Below, in pieces: positions 52,324 through 61,830 of a stretch of 64,000 nt of DNA. The stretch is from NCBI RefSeq assembly GCF_047553045.1, contig NZ_CP180208.1:3100001-3164000 (forward strand), in the 5' to 3' direction. This DNA is from Sphingomonas_L flavalba_A (GTDB lineage Bacteria; Pseudomonadota; Alphaproteobacteria; Sphingomonadales; Sphingomonadaceae). The notes under the pieces are model-generated. The model was given only the letters and a program-made list of their open reading frames with translations. It had not been told where the DNA came from and did no database searches. A program made the position numbers and the translations under genes. Every line of letters starts with the position of its first letter. Position 1 is the first letter of the stretch.

Positions 52324-52920
52324 TCAGGCGGTTTCGGTCTTTTTCACGTACATGCTGTTTTTCGGCGCGGCGGTCACCCGACGGAGCATCGGTTCGAAAA
52401 AGCTGAGCGGCGCGGTGTCATAGGCGGGGTCGAACGCCGCCTGATCGTACTTCTCGCAGAATTCGGCGCATGCCTCGAAATGCGGATGGCCGCGGAAATG
52501 TTCGCGCATGTCGCGGTCGAGGCCAAGGTGGTGGAAGAAATAATAGCCCTGAAACACGCCGTGCTGGGCGCAGATCCAGTGCAGCTCCTCCGACACGAAC
52601 GGCTTCAGGATCGCCGCTGCCATATCCGGGTGGTTGTAGCTGCACAAAGTGTCGCCGATATCGTGGAGCAGCGCCATCACGATATAGTCCTCGTCGCGAC
52701 CGTCACGGTGGGCGCGGGTCGCGGTCTGCAGCGAATGCTGCAGCCGGTCGACGGGAAAGCCGCCATAGTCGCCGTCGAGCAGGGTCAGATGGGCGATCAA
52801 CCGGTCGGCCAGTTTGCCGGCGAACGGCATGAAATGCCCCGCGATGATCGCCCAGTCCTCGCGCGTTCCCTCGGTCATCGCGGCAAAGCGCGCGCGATCG
52901 GCGTGGGTGTCCCCGGCCAT
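52324..52920 (-). CDS. HD-domain protein (metal-dependent phosphohydrolase fold)
   Basis: A 198-residue protein with the HD signature split as LQHSLQTATRAHRDGRDED and VMALLHDIGDTLCSYNHPDM (HD in ALLHDIGD), plus further metal-ligand histidines in ICAQHGVFQGYYFFHHLG. The general shape resembles the PhnZ/myo-inositol-oxygenase-like branch of HD proteins, which are often oxygenases, but no substrate can be read from the sequence. It converges on the TonB receptor gene. Confidence 0.8.
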   Translation of the reverse strand: MAGDTHADRARFAAMTEGTREDWAIIAGHFMPFAGKLADRLIAHLTLLDGDYGGFPVDRLQHSLQTATRAHRDGRDEDYIVMALLHDIGDTLCSYNHPDMAAAILKPFVSEELHWICAQHGVFQGYYFFHHLGLDRDMREHFRGHPHFEACAEFCEKYDQAAFDPAYDTAPLSFFEPMLRRVTAAPKNSMYVKKTETA

Positions 52921-53037
52921 GATCCGCCTCCTCTCGACCTGTATGTCGGGCGCCAGTCTAACGCGAAGGCGCCCGACGTACAGGGGGCAGGTGGGGGGGG
53001 CGGGCCGGTGCCTCCCCCCTAACGAAGAACCCCGCCG

Positions 53038-54525
53038 CTACGCCACCTGGGCGAAACGCAGCAGGTCGACCATGCTGAAATCGTCGCCTTTCTTCGATGC
53101 GTCGACGGTCGGCAGGAACGGTTGCCATTCCGGGTCCTGCGACAGGTAGGAGGCGCGGTCGCCCTGGATCAGGCCGAGGAACACCTCCGCGACGATCCGC
53201 GCGCCGACCGGGCCGAGCCGCTCGCCATTCTCGACCACCGCCGCCTCGCGCAGGATGTAGAACCACAGCGGGGTACGGTCGTCCAGCCCGTGCGGCTTCA
53301 GGTCGGACAGGTCGCCCTTCGACAGCACCGGCAGCTTCATCGCGCTCGCCACCCGCTGGCCGGACGGCAATGAGAAGGTCAGGTGGCGCAGCAGATTGCG
53401 CTGGGCGAGCGATGATGGGTTCGCCTTCGCGTCCGGGTGCGGAACCACCGATCCGGGCAGCTTGAACAGCGCGGTCGACAGGGTGGTGTCGATCTTCTTG
53501 TTCGGCTTCACATTGCCATCGTGGAAATCGAAGAAGGTCGGCCAGTCGACGAAGCGGCGCGGCGCCCGGCAGCCGCCGGACAGGTCGTCCGGGTCCATCG
53601 GGTCGGACGGTGTCGGGGTAAAAATCATCGCGAAGAACGGCGTGTTGCCGGGGTTGCCGGTAAAATTGGCGCGGTAGGACGGCCGAATTTGGCTGTGGCC
53701 GAAACGATAGGCCGCGACGGAGAATTCGACCGGGATGAACGGTTCGTTGTGCCATTTGTAGAATGTGCGACCGTTCTGCATGATGTCGTCGACCACCGCC
53801 GCGCCGCACGTCTTCTTCAGGAATTCGTGGATGACCATCCATTGATAGTGCCAGCGAACGATGCGCTGCGCCTCGGCGAACACGTCGCCGGGCACGGTCA
53901 GCTTGATCTTGGTGCGGACATAGTCGACCGCGGCGTTGTGGAATTGCAGGAAGGCGACCTGCAACTGCGAGATGATCAGATTCTCGTCGTCGCGCGGGTC
54001 GCCGATCAGCGCGACGCGCTGGCTGTTGCGCGGCACATCGTTCCGATCGGGGATGCCGGTCGGCTCGAGCAGGAACTTGATGCCCTGGCCGGCACCCTGA
54101 TCGTAGAGGTGCGGGCTGCCACCCGGTCCGGCGCCGTAGACATTGTCGAGGCCCAGGCTGGGGGTACGGAAATTGGCGATCTGTTCCGGGTCGGACTGCC
54201 GTTCCAGGCTCGACGTCGGGTCGGCGGTAATGTCATGGTCGAGGAACTGGCCGAGAAAGGTGAAGCCGGCCGACAGCGTCGGGTTGTCGCTGTTCTTCGC
54301 CGACAGACTGGCGTCGGTGATCAGCTTCTGCGGTCCCTCGCTCAGCTTGTCTTTCGCGTCCATGATCCCGCCGGCCTTGCCGATGTCGAGCAGGGCGGCG
54401 CGGATATCGGGCGTGTCTGCGGCGAATGGCGGCAGCTTGCCGAACATTCGGCCGAAGCGGCCTGAGTCATAATATTGCGATCGAGGTGGAATGATATCGT
54501 GCGGATAAACGCCGTGACGCGCCAT
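53038..54525 (-). CDS. Animal-type haem peroxidase family protein
   Basis: A 495-residue protein of the peroxidase-cyclooxygenase superfamily. The distal site is FLGQFLDHDIT with His97, the catalytic Arg region follows near 170-180 (NSQRVALIGDPRDDEN), and the proximal haem ligand is His277 in YRFGHSQIRPSY. There is no signal peptide. Bacterial members are sometimes exported or fused to calcium-binding repeats, but none is present here. The substrate is unknown. It is divergent from the LytS-type kinase gene. Confidence 0.88.
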   Translation of the reverse strand: MARHGVYPHDIIPPRSQYYDSGRFGRMFGKLPPFAADTPDIRAALLDIGKAGGIMDAKDKLSEGPQKLITDASLSAKNSDNPTLSAGFTFLGQFLDHDITADPTSSLERQSDPEQIANFRTPSLGLDNVYGAGPGGSPHLYDQGAGQGIKFLLEPTGIPDRNDVPRNSQRVALIGDPRDDENLIISQLQVAFLQFHNAAVDYVRTKIKLTVPGDVFAEAQRIVRWHYQWMVIHEFLKKTCGAAVVDDIMQNGRTFYKWHNEPFIPVEFSVAAYRFGHSQIRPSYRANFTGNPGNTPFFAMIFTPTPSDPMDPDDLSGGCRAPRRFVDWPTFFDFHDGNVKPNKKIDTTLSTALFKLPGSVVPHPDAKANPSSLAQRNLLRHLTFSLPSGQRVASAMKLPVLSKGDLSDLKPHGLDDRTPLWFYILREAAVVENGERLGPVGARIVAEVFLGLIQGDRASYLSQDPEWQPFLPTVDASKKGDDFSMVDLLRFAQVA

Positions 54526-54719
54526 AGTTAATCTCCCGTAAACTCAGTGTCGTTTCGAGAGACATCTTGCCGATGTACTTATAGTCAGCGCGACCTGATC
54601 GGAGCCTATGCTTATTGTGGACAGGCCAACAACGATCAATTGTGCCTCGGGCGGTGTTTCGCGCCAGGCCGCCCGGCGCGGTCGCCGAAGCGAGCGACGT
54701 GGCTGGCGATCGAGGCCGG

Positions 54720-55862
54720 ATGTCCGCTTCAAACCCGCCTCCGAATCGACTAGACCAGCCGGCGATGGCGACGATCGGCCTTAGCGCGAAGCCCTTTTTC
54801 GACGACAAGAACCGGGCTTTCTGGAACCTCCAGACCGCCGGCTGGGCCGCCTATTTCCTGTTGCGGACGCTGTCCGGCTTCGCCAACGGGCTGACGATTT
54901 CCTTCCTGATCCCGGTCGCGGTGTCGACGGCGACCGGCTATTCGCTGACGCTGGTGCTGGCGGCGGTGTTCCGCGCGCTGCTCAACCGCGCGCCGATCGT
55001 GACGTGGAGCGCATCGATCGCGGCGCTGGCCGTCGCCGCGGCCACCTATTCGCTGATCGACGCATGGATCTTCAACACCATCCAGCGCCCCGGCGCGATC
55101 TTCGAGGTGCGGCTGCTGCTCGGCACGATCTTCCTCGACGCGATGGTCATCATCGGCTGGTCGGCGCTCTATTACGCGATCAACTTCTATCTGGTGGTCG
55201 AGGACCAGGCCGATCAGCTGACCCGGCTGGAAACGCAGGCGTCGACCGCGCAGTTGGCGATGTTGCGCTATCAGCTCAACCCCCATTTCCTGTTCAACAC
55301 CCTCAACTCTATCTCGACGCTGGTGTTGCTGAAGCAGACGGAGCGGGCCAACGCGATGCTGTCGCGGCTGTCTTCCTTCCTGCGCTACACGCTGGTCAAC
55401 GAACCGGCGGCGGCGGTCACGCTGGAACAGGAGATAGAGACGCTGAAACTCTATCTGGAGATAGAGAAGATGCGCTTCGAGGACCGGCTGCGCACCGGCT
55501 TCGAATGCGATCCGGCCGCCGCCAAGGCGTTGCTGCCGTCGCTGCTGCTTCAGCCACTGGTCGAAAATGCGATCAAATATGCAGTCACGCCGAAGGAGGA
55601 AGGGGCAGACATCGCGGTGACAGCACGGCTGGTCATCGATCGCGTCCACATCACCGTGGCCGACACCGGGCCGGGCTTGAATGACCGGCGCAAAAGACCC
55701 AGCTATTCCACAGGAGTCGGTTTGGCGAATATCCGCGACCGTTTGGCGCAGGCCTATGGCGCGGATCATCGGTTCGAGGCGAAGGCGCGTCCAGGTGGCG
55801 GTTTTGCGGTGACGATCGAGATCCCGTTCCAGACCGGAGAACAACCTAAGGTAGCTGCATGA
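54720..55862 (+). CDS. LytS-type sensor histidine kinase (second copy)
   Basis: A 380-residue membrane kinase with about four transmembrane helices in the first 150 residues. The phospho-acceptor H-box is MLRYQLNPHFLFNTLNSI, the N-box is LLQPLVENAIKYAV, and the G-box is TGVGLANIRDRLAQAYG. It is a paralogue of the kinase at 19353. I chose the ATG at 54720 (MSASNPPPNRLDQ), which has GAGG just upstream; ATG 54765 is an alternative. Its stop overlaps the regulator start as ATGA. Confidence 0.9.
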   Translation: MSASNPPPNRLDQPAMATIGLSAKPFFDDKNRAFWNLQTAGWAAYFLLRTLSGFANGLTISFLIPVAVSTATGYSLTLVLAAVFRALLNRAPIVTWSASIAALAVAAATYSLIDAWIFNTIQRPGAIFEVRLLLGTIFLDAMVIIGWSALYYAINFYLVVEDQADQLTRLETQASTAQLAMLRYQLNPHFLFNTLNSISTLVLLKQTERANAMLSRLSSFLRYTLVNEPAAAVTLEQEIETLKLYLEIEKMRFEDRLRTGFECDPAAAKALLPSLLLQPLVENAIKYAVTPKEEGADIAVTARLVIDRVHITVADTGPGLNDRRKRPSYSTGVGLANIRDRLAQAYGADHRFEAKARPGGGFAVTIEIPFQTGEQPKVAA

Positions 55863-56659
55863 CCATCAGAACCATTCTGGTCGACGACGAATCCCTGGCG
55901 ATCCAGGGGCTGGCGTTGCGTCTGGAGGCCCATGACGATGTCGAGATCGTCGAAACCTGCTCGAACGGCCGTGAGGCGATCCGGGCAATCAAGACCCACA
56001 AGCCCGATCTGGTCTTCCTCGATATCCAGATGCCCGGCTTCGACGGCTTTTCCGTCGTCCAGGGCCTGATGGAGGTGGAACCGCCGCTGTTCGTGTTCGT
56101 CACCGCCTATCAGGACCATGCGATCCGCGCGTTCGAGGCGCAGGCCGCCGATTATCTGATGAAGCCGGTTGAAGAGGAGCGCCTGGCCGACACGCTCGAC
56201 CGCATCCGCCAGCGCCTGGCCGAGAAGCGTGGCGTCGAGGAAATCGGCCGGCTGAAGGAGGTGCTGGCAGAGGTCGCGCCGGAAACGGCGGCGGAAATGG
56301 CGGAAGGGGACGATGCGCCCGCCGCCAGCCGCTTCGAAAAACTGATCAACATCAAGGACCGCGGCCAGATCTTCCGGGTCGACGTCGATACGATCGAGCG
56401 GATCGACGCCGCCGGCGATTACATGTGCATCTACACCGGCGACAACACGCTGATCCTGCGCGAAACGATGAAGGATCTCGAAAAGCGGCTCGACCCGCGC
56501 CGTTTCCAGCGTGTCCACCGCTCGACCATCGTCAATCTCGATCTCGTCAAGCAGGTGAAGCCGCACACCAACGGCGAGTGCTTTCTTGTCCTCGATTCCG
56601 GCGCGCAGGTGAAGGTCAGCCGCAGCTACCGCGACGTCGTCGCCCGTTTCGTCCACTAG
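55859..56659 (+). CDS. LytTR-family response regulator (second copy)
   Basis: A 266-residue regulator: receiver with Asp55 in LVFLDIQMPGFDG and Lys near 102 in YLMKPVEEERL, a helical linker of about 35 residues rich in Glu and Ala, and a LytTR DNA-binding domain at about 160-265 (DTIERIDAAGDYMCIYTG, FQRVHRSTIVNLDLVKQV). Its TAG stop is part of the CTAG target duplication of the adjacent IS copy. Partner of the kinase directly upstream. Confidence 0.9.
   Translation: MTIRTILVDDESLAIQGLALRLEAHDDVEIVETCSNGREAIRAIKTHKPDLVFLDIQMPGFDGFSVVQGLMEVEPPLFVFVTAYQDHAIRAFEAQAADYLMKPVEEERLADTLDRIRQRLAEKRGVEEIGRLKEVLAEVAPETAAEMAEGDDAPAASRFEKLINIKDRGQIFRVDVDTIERIDAAGDYMCIYTGDNTLILRETMKDLEKRLDPRRFQRVHRSTIVNLDLVKQVKPHTNGECFLVLDSGAQVKVSRSYRDVVARFVH
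56656..56659. repeat. Left CTAG target-site duplication
   Basis: CTAG directly left of the IS inverted repeat, matching CTAG at 57500-57503 on the right. The sequence includes the TAG stop of the LytTR regulator. A 4-bp CTAG duplication is typical of the IS5 group. Confidence 0.8.
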
Positions 56660-57499
56660 TCCGTGTTGACAAAGGGGATTCCCAAGCGGTTCGAGTTTTG
56701 ATTCAGGGCTTCTTTTTGGGGAGCAGTCATGGGTCGCCGGGATTTGTCGGATGCGGAATGAGCGCTGATCGGGGCCGCTGTTGCCGTCCGAGCGGGGACG
56801 CTGGGCCCGTCCGGCGGGCGATAAACCGACGGTTCCTGAACGGGACACTTCATGTGTGTGCTGCGGGTCGGCTGCCCCCGGCGCGATATGCACGAGCGCT
56901 ATGGCAAATGGAACTCGGTCTATGTCCGGTTCCGGCGCTGGACCGAACAAGGGGTTTGGGATGGTCTGCTGCAAACACTGGTAGATCTGGGACTCACCGA
57001 CGACTGGCAGCACATGATCGACAGCACCACGGTCCGCGGCCATTCCCGGCCGTGGGCGGAAAAGGGGGGATTCTGCGAACGCCTTTGGTCGATTACGCGG
57101 CGGCTTTACGTGCAAGGTCCACGCCCGCCCGGACAATCAGGGACGCCCTCTGGGCTTCCTCCTGACCGACGGCGAAGCATCGGATGACGCCGCCGCCGAA
57201 CCGCTGATGAAAACCCCGGTCGCCAGGCCCAGGGCGCTGCTCGCCGATAAGGGCTATGACGGTGATCGCTCCCGCGAAAGTCTGTTGATCCAGGGCATCC
57301 CGCCGCGCTCGAACCGCAAGGCGCCTGAGCATCCCGACTGTCGGCGCTACAAGAATCGCAACCGCATCGGGCACATGTTCGGCAAGCTCGAGCACCAGCG
57401 CCGCAGCGCCACACGCTACGACAAATCCATCCTGTCCTTCGAGAGCTTCCTCAACCTCGCCGCCGCCCGAATATGGCTGCCACCCTTTGTCAGCACGGA
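56660..57499 (+). mobile_element. IS5-family insertion sequence, inactive copy (840 bp)
   Basis: The ends carry 17-bp inverted repeats (56660-56676 and 57483-57499) that match at 16 of 17 positions. CTAG duplications flank them. The inside is a degenerate IS5-type transposase gene. The insertion sits exactly between two convergent genes. Target length and CTAG preference agree with the IS5 group. Confidence 0.88.
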
Positions 57500-57502
57500 C
57501 TA
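56729..57502 (+). pseudogene. IS5-family transposase, broken
   Basis: Segments of one transposase are spread over three frames: MGRRDLSDAE then a stop (TGA where TGG is expected), PSERGRWARPAGD, VLRVGCPRRDMHERYGKWN with WTEQGVWDGLLQTLVDLGL and DSTTVRGHS, and ARPRALLADKGYDGDRSRES to the end. At least three frameshifts and one nonsense codon separate them. The catalytic Glu region reads RNRIGHMFGKL, with Gly where Glu is expected. It cannot encode an active enzyme. Confidence 0.88.
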
Positions 57503-57503
57503 G
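57500..57503. repeat. Right CTAG target-site duplication
   Basis: CTAG directly right of the IS inverted repeat. On the minus strand its TAG is the stop codon of the CurA-like reductase gene. Confidence 0.8.
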
Positions 57504-58489
57504 AGTTTGACCAGCATTTTCCCGGTATTGGCGCCAGAGAACAGGCCGAGGAACGCGTCGACCATGCTGTCCAGCCCGTCATGCACCGTTGTCCTGGCCG
57601 TCACCTTCCCGGCCAGTACCCACCCGGCCATCTCCTGCACGAAGGCGGGCATCTCACTCAGGAAATCAGTGTAGATGAAACCCTGCATGCGGATCCGCGC
57701 CGGGATGGTGCGGATCAGGTATTTCAGGGTCAGCGCGCCGCCGTCGTTGTAACGGTCGATCATCCCGCAGATCGCGAAGCGCGCATTCTGCCGCGCCAGC
57801 GCGAAGGCGGCATCCAGATGCTCGCCGCCGACATTGTCGAAATAGACGTCGATCCCCTTGGGCGCCGCCGCGGTCAGCTGGTCCAGCACGTCGCCCGCCT
57901 TGTAGTCGATGCACGCATCGGCGCCCAGTTCGCGCACCCAGGCGCATTTGGCGGCACCGCCGGCCGAGCCGATCACCGTCATGCCCTTCAGCTTGGCGAT
58001 CTGGACGACGGCGGAACCGACCGCCCCGGCCGCCGCCGACACGAACACGACGTCGCCCGCCTTCGCTTCGGCGACCCGCAGCAGCCCGAAATAGGCGGTG
58101 CCGCCGGTCAGCCCCAGATTGTGCAGCCAGGCTTCATCCGGCACGCCCAGCGCCGGCAGCTTCTGCGCCATCGTCTCGGCGCCGATCACCGCCTCGTCGC
58201 GCCACCCGGCCATGTGCAGCAGCTTGTTGCCGACCGCATAGGCGGGGTTGCGGCTCTCGATCACTTCGCCGACCGCGCCGCCGTCCATCGGCGCGCCGAT
58301 CTGGAACGGCGGCACATAGCTTTTCACGTCGTTCATCCGCCCGCGCATATAGGGGTCGACCGACAGCCACAGGTTGCGCACCCGCGCCTGCCCCTCGGCC
58401 AGCGGCGCGTCGGGCAACGCTTTCAATTCGAAATTGTCGATCGTCGGCATGCCCTGGGGCCGGGACGCCAAATGCCATGCGCGCGCCAT
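57500..58489 (-). CDS. NADP-dependent oxidoreductase (MDR family, CurA / LTB4 dehydrogenase-like)
   Basis: A 329-residue zinc-free medium-chain reductase. VDPYMRGRMND near 50 and GGAVGEVIESR are family hallmarks, and the nucleotide-binding motif is VSAAAGAVGSAVVQIAKLKG near 150. YFDNVGGEHLDAAF and ARIRMQGFI follow. Such enzymes reduce alpha,beta-unsaturated ketones with NADPH; the natural substrate is unknown. Its stop TAG is supplied by the IS target duplication, which left the reading frame intact. Confidence 0.88.
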   Translation of the reverse strand: MARAWHLASRPQGMPTIDNFELKALPDAPLAEGQARVRNLWLSVDPYMRGRMNDVKSYVPPFQIGAPMDGGAVGEVIESRNPAYAVGNKLLHMAGWRDEAVIGAETMAQKLPALGVPDEAWLHNLGLTGGTAYFGLLRVAEAKAGDVVFVSAAAGAVGSAVVQIAKLKGMTVIGSAGGAAKCAWVRELGADACIDYKAGDVLDQLTAAAPKGIDVYFDNVGGEHLDAAFALARQNARFAICGMIDRYNDGGALTLKYLIRTIPARIRMQGFIYTDFLSEMPAFVQEMAGWVLAGKVTARTTVHDGLDSMVDAFLGLFSGANTGKMLVKL

Positions 58490-58676
58490 CGCTCTCTCCT
58501 GTTCACCGCTCGATAATCCGTCTTATTCCGAAACCGATCGCTACACCAAGCAAAAGCGGGCCGCCTGCGCCCATGCGGCGGCGTTTGACAGGCCGGCCGC
58601 CGAACGGCACTGTCGCCTGACCGCAATCACGACCGAGAGGAGTTAGAGGACGCGCCCTGGTGCATGGGCGCCGTCG

Positions 58677-59918
58677 ATGAACTTTGTCATGACCGGCCTT
58701 GCCCCCACCGCCTTCGCCCTGCCCTTCCTTGCCGACACGCCGCCCTGGGCGGAAACGCTCGTCGGCCTTGCCGTGCTCGCCACGGTCGGCTTCCTCGCCA
58801 ACCTGGTCGTCAAGAAGGTTGTCCTGCGTCTCGCGCTGCGCTTCCTGCCGGCGGACGGGCCGACCCCGGCGCCCATCGTCGCGCGGCTGGCCAACATCGT
58901 CCCCGCGGTCATCATTGCGCGCGGCATAGACGCAGTGCCACACCTCCACGCCGGCGTTGCCGGCCTCGTCCGCAACGGCGTCAGCGTGTTCGTCATCCTG
59001 ACCATCGTTCTGGCGATCAGCGCCGCGCTCGATCTGGTCAACCAGCTCTATCAGCGCCGGCCGGACGCGGCGAGCCGGCCGATCAAGGGCTATGTCCAGG
59101 TCGTCAAGATCCTGCTGTTCGTCGCCGCCGCGATTCTGATCGTCGCGACGCTGATGGACCAGTCGCCGCTGCTGCTGCTCTCCGGCCTCGGCGCGATGGC
59201 GGCGGTGGTCATGCTGGTGTTCAAGGACACGATCCTGTCGCTGGTCGCCTCCGTCCAGCTCACCTCCAACGACATGCTGCGCGTCGGCGACTGGATCGAA
59301 ATGCCGCAGCTCAACGCCGACGGAGACGTGATCGACATCGCGCTGCACACGGTGAAGGTGCAGAACTGGGACAAGACGATCACCTCGATCCCGACCCACC
59401 GGCTGATCACCGAAAGCTACAAGAACTGGCGCGGCATGGCGGAATCGGGCGGGCGGCGGGTCAAGCGCGCGCTTCTGCTCGACCAGAACAGTGTCCGTTT
59501 TCTCGACGCGGAAGAGCAGGCGGCGCTGCGCCGTTTCGCGCTGCTCGACGCCTATCTCGACAGCAAGCAGACGGAACTGGATGCATGGAACGCCCGCCTC
59601 GCCACCGACGGGCGCGATCCGGTCAACAGCCGGCGGATCACCAACATCGGCACCTTCCGCGCCTATGTGATCGCCTATCTCCAGGCGCATGGCCGCATCG
59701 CGCAGGACATGACCCAGCTCGTCCGCCAGCTCCAGCCGACGCCGCAGGGCCTGCCGCTCGAAATCTACTGCTTCACCAACACCACCGCCTGGGCCGCCTA
59801 TGAATCGATCCAGGCGGACATCTTCGATCACCTGCTGGCGATCCTCCCCGAATTCGGCCTGCGCCTGTTCCAGGAACCGAGCGGCCTGGACCTCCAGAAC
59901 GCCCTCTCGGCAACCTGA
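58677..59918 (+). CDS. MscS-family mechanosensitive channel (YbdG/MscM-like)
   Basis: A 413-residue membrane protein with about five helices in the first 180 residues, then the MscS pore and beta domains. The pore-helix region is LSGLGAMAAVVMLVFKDTIL, followed by VASVQLTSNDMLRVGDWIEM and HTVKVQNWDKTITSIPTHR, which match YbdG rather than small MscS. The long C-terminal cytoplasmic domain also fits YbdG. It would release solutes on hypo-osmotic shock. Start MNFVMTGLAPT at 58677. Confidence 0.88.
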   Translation: MNFVMTGLAPTAFALPFLADTPPWAETLVGLAVLATVGFLANLVVKKVVLRLALRFLPADGPTPAPIVARLANIVPAVIIARGIDAVPHLHAGVAGLVRNGVSVFVILTIVLAISAALDLVNQLYQRRPDAASRPIKGYVQVVKILLFVAAAILIVATLMDQSPLLLLSGLGAMAAVVMLVFKDTILSLVASVQLTSNDMLRVGDWIEMPQLNADGDVIDIALHTVKVQNWDKTITSIPTHRLITESYKNWRGMAESGGRRVKRALLLDQNSVRFLDAEEQAALRRFALLDAYLDSKQTELDAWNARLATDGRDPVNSRRITNIGTFRAYVIAYLQAHGRIAQDMTQLVRQLQPTPQGLPLEIYCFTNTTAWAAYESIQADIFDHLLAILPEFGLRLFQEPSGLDLQNALSAT

Positions 59919-60059
59919 TCCGCCCGATCCGATAAAAGCCGACACGGCACCTGCAATCACGCGTCCAGCATAGCGTGCCCGGCGCGCACGCCCCGTGCGC
60001 CGGCACCACACCCGGACTCGTATCGGAAGGCTCCAAGGCGCGCGTCCGGCCACAACACG

Positions 60060-60110
60060 GTTGATATAAATTTAATCGTATTTTATCAGATATTTAAATC
60101 GGCGACTCGC
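60060..60110 (+). promoter_or_regulatory. AT-rich upstream region
   Basis: An unusually AT-rich stretch for this GC-rich genome (GATATAAATTTAATCG, then ATTTTATCAGATATTTAAAT) lies about 60-110 bp upstream of the sulfatase-fold gene. It is a plausible place for a promoter or a nucleoid-protein binding site. No precise -35/-10 pair can be assigned. Confidence 0.35.
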
Positions 60111-60168
60111 CAAATTCCATACCGAATCGGGTGCGTCAGTCAAACGGACGCGAGGGGCAGCGGGAGAT

Positions 60169-61659
60169 ATGGCGAACCAGCCGGATAATGCAGCGCCGGC
60201 CGGAAAATCAACTGATTTTCAGGTGATTGGCGGCGCCGGCATGGAGAATGCCCGCCTTGGGGCATGGCTGATCCTGTGGATCGCACTCCCCAACGCCGCC
60301 CTTGCCCTGCTCTGGATGATTGGCAGCCCGCCGCGCTATCCCGAAATCATTGCGACAGGGCTGATCGGCCTCACGGTCAGACGAGCGAAACCCCTGGTTA
60401 TCGCCTTCGCTTTCGCGGCAACCATGGTTTACTCAATACTCCAATTCATCTCCCGCCTTTTCAATCTTTCACCGGTCGAACTGGCCACGTCCGCCCGGTT
60501 CCTCACCGAACTCCGCCCGTCTGAGGCGCCCGTCTATATCGGGGTATTCGCCGTGGTCGTCGCCACACTGCTCGCCGGCGCGCTGGCAGCGCGGAACAGC
60601 ATGGCCTTCATTGCGACGCGCTCGCTGCTGATCGCGGCGGCCGCGACATTGTTGCTCGCCGCGGTCGACTTCCTCGTCGTGAGCCAGAACAAAGGCAGCT
60701 ATAAGCGAGACGCGCCGGACAACGCCGCTTTTCAGTCGGGCGTGCGGCAAAGCGGCTTTCTCGCTCACACGGGTGAGGGCCGCCACCTCATCCTGATCGC
60801 CGTCGAAGCCATGGGCGCCCCGCGCGATCATATGCTGACGACGCGACTTTTTGCACCGCTGCAGGCGGATGCCGTCGCCGCCCGCTATCTGGTCACACAG
60901 GGCACAAGCCTTTTTTACGGATCGACGACCAACGCCGAGATCCGGGAGCTTTGCGGCCGGTGGGGCAGGTATGATCCGCTACTCGAAAAGGCTGATTCGA
61001 CCTGCCTGCCGTTTCGGCTTGCCAGACAGCACTACCAGACAACCGCCATACACAGTTTCGATGCCGGCTTTTTCGATCGCGCCCGCTGGTATCCAAAGGT
61101 GGGCTTCCAGCACATGCTGTTCCGGGACGCGCTGCTGCAATCCGGCGTCACCCCCTGTCCGGGGCTGTTCCCTGGCGCCTGCGACCGCGACATACCCGCG
61201 CTGATCGCCCGCCGCCTCAAAACCGCGCCCCAGTCGCAATTCATCTATTGGCTGACCCTGAACTCCCATTTCCCCGTGCCAAGCCTGGCGGCGCTGCACA
61301 CCGCGCGTTGCACCGCGCTGGGCAAGGACTTGTCCGCCAACAGACCTATGGTCTGCCGCATGTTCAAGCTATGGCATGAGGTGTTCGCCGGCCTCGCGCG
61401 CGAAATCACCGCCGCCGATTTCCCGGAAGCCGACATACTGATCGTCGGCGACCACCGGCCGCCCTATTATGACCGCAAACAGCGGGAGATGTTCGAAACG
61501 GACACAGTCCCATGGCTACTGCTGCGCGCCCGGCGGCGCCGCCCGGTCAGTCGCCGCAAGGCTCTGCCCGGTCTGTCGGTCGACACGTCCGGGCGCCAGG
61601 ATACGGCTGCCGTGGCGATGAGCGCACATCACGCCGAATGGAACGCGCCGCTGCCATAA
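60169..61659 (+). CDS. Membrane protein with sulfatase/alkaline-phosphatase-fold domain
   Basis: A 496-residue protein. Five hydrophobic segments lie in the first 180 residues. The extracytoplasmic part contains LILIAVEAMGAPRDHM near 205, SLFYGSTTNAEIRELCG near 245 (Ser/Thr region of the nucleophile), WLTLNSHFPVP near 363 and a late ILIVGDHRPPYY. These are in the order seen in lipoteichoic-acid-synthase/phosphoethanolamine-transferase-type enzymes. It may modify a surface glycan or lipid. Base composition is somewhat lower in GC than its neighbours, and the 5' region is AT-rich, suggesting possible transfer. Confidence 0.65.
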   Translation: MANQPDNAAPAGKSTDFQVIGGAGMENARLGAWLILWIALPNAALALLWMIGSPPRYPEIIATGLIGLTVRRAKPLVIAFAFAATMVYSILQFISRLFNLSPVELATSARFLTELRPSEAPVYIGVFAVVVATLLAGALAARNSMAFIATRSLLIAAAATLLLAAVDFLVVSQNKGSYKRDAPDNAAFQSGVRQSGFLAHTGEGRHLILIAVEAMGAPRDHMLTTRLFAPLQADAVAARYLVTQGTSLFYGSTTNAEIRELCGRWGRYDPLLEKADSTCLPFRLARQHYQTTAIHSFDAGFFDRARWYPKVGFQHMLFRDALLQSGVTPCPGLFPGACDRDIPALIARRLKTAPQSQFIYWLTLNSHFPVPSLAALHTARCTALGKDLSANRPMVCRMFKLWHEVFAGLAREITAADFPEADILIVGDHRPPYYDRKQREMFETDTVPWLLLRARRRRPVSRRKALPGLSVDTSGRQDTAAVAMSAHHAEWNAPLP

Positions 61660-61830
61660 CATGGCCATGCAGAGGCCGGCGGTGACGCCGTCATCCACCG
61701 CTCGCGGCGGCTACGCAGAACGCGGCCCCTGCGTTCGCCCCCTTCCGGCGGATTGCAATCCAACACCCGGTTCGCGATGTAGGCGCGTCGAAATCCGACG
61801 CTTCGCCCCGCTGCCCGTAAGGAGGGCCGC

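Noticed and set aside
56781..57187. Small ORFs within the IS as separate genes
   Set aside because: Together they are pieces of one IS5 transposase broken by frameshifts and a nonsense codon.
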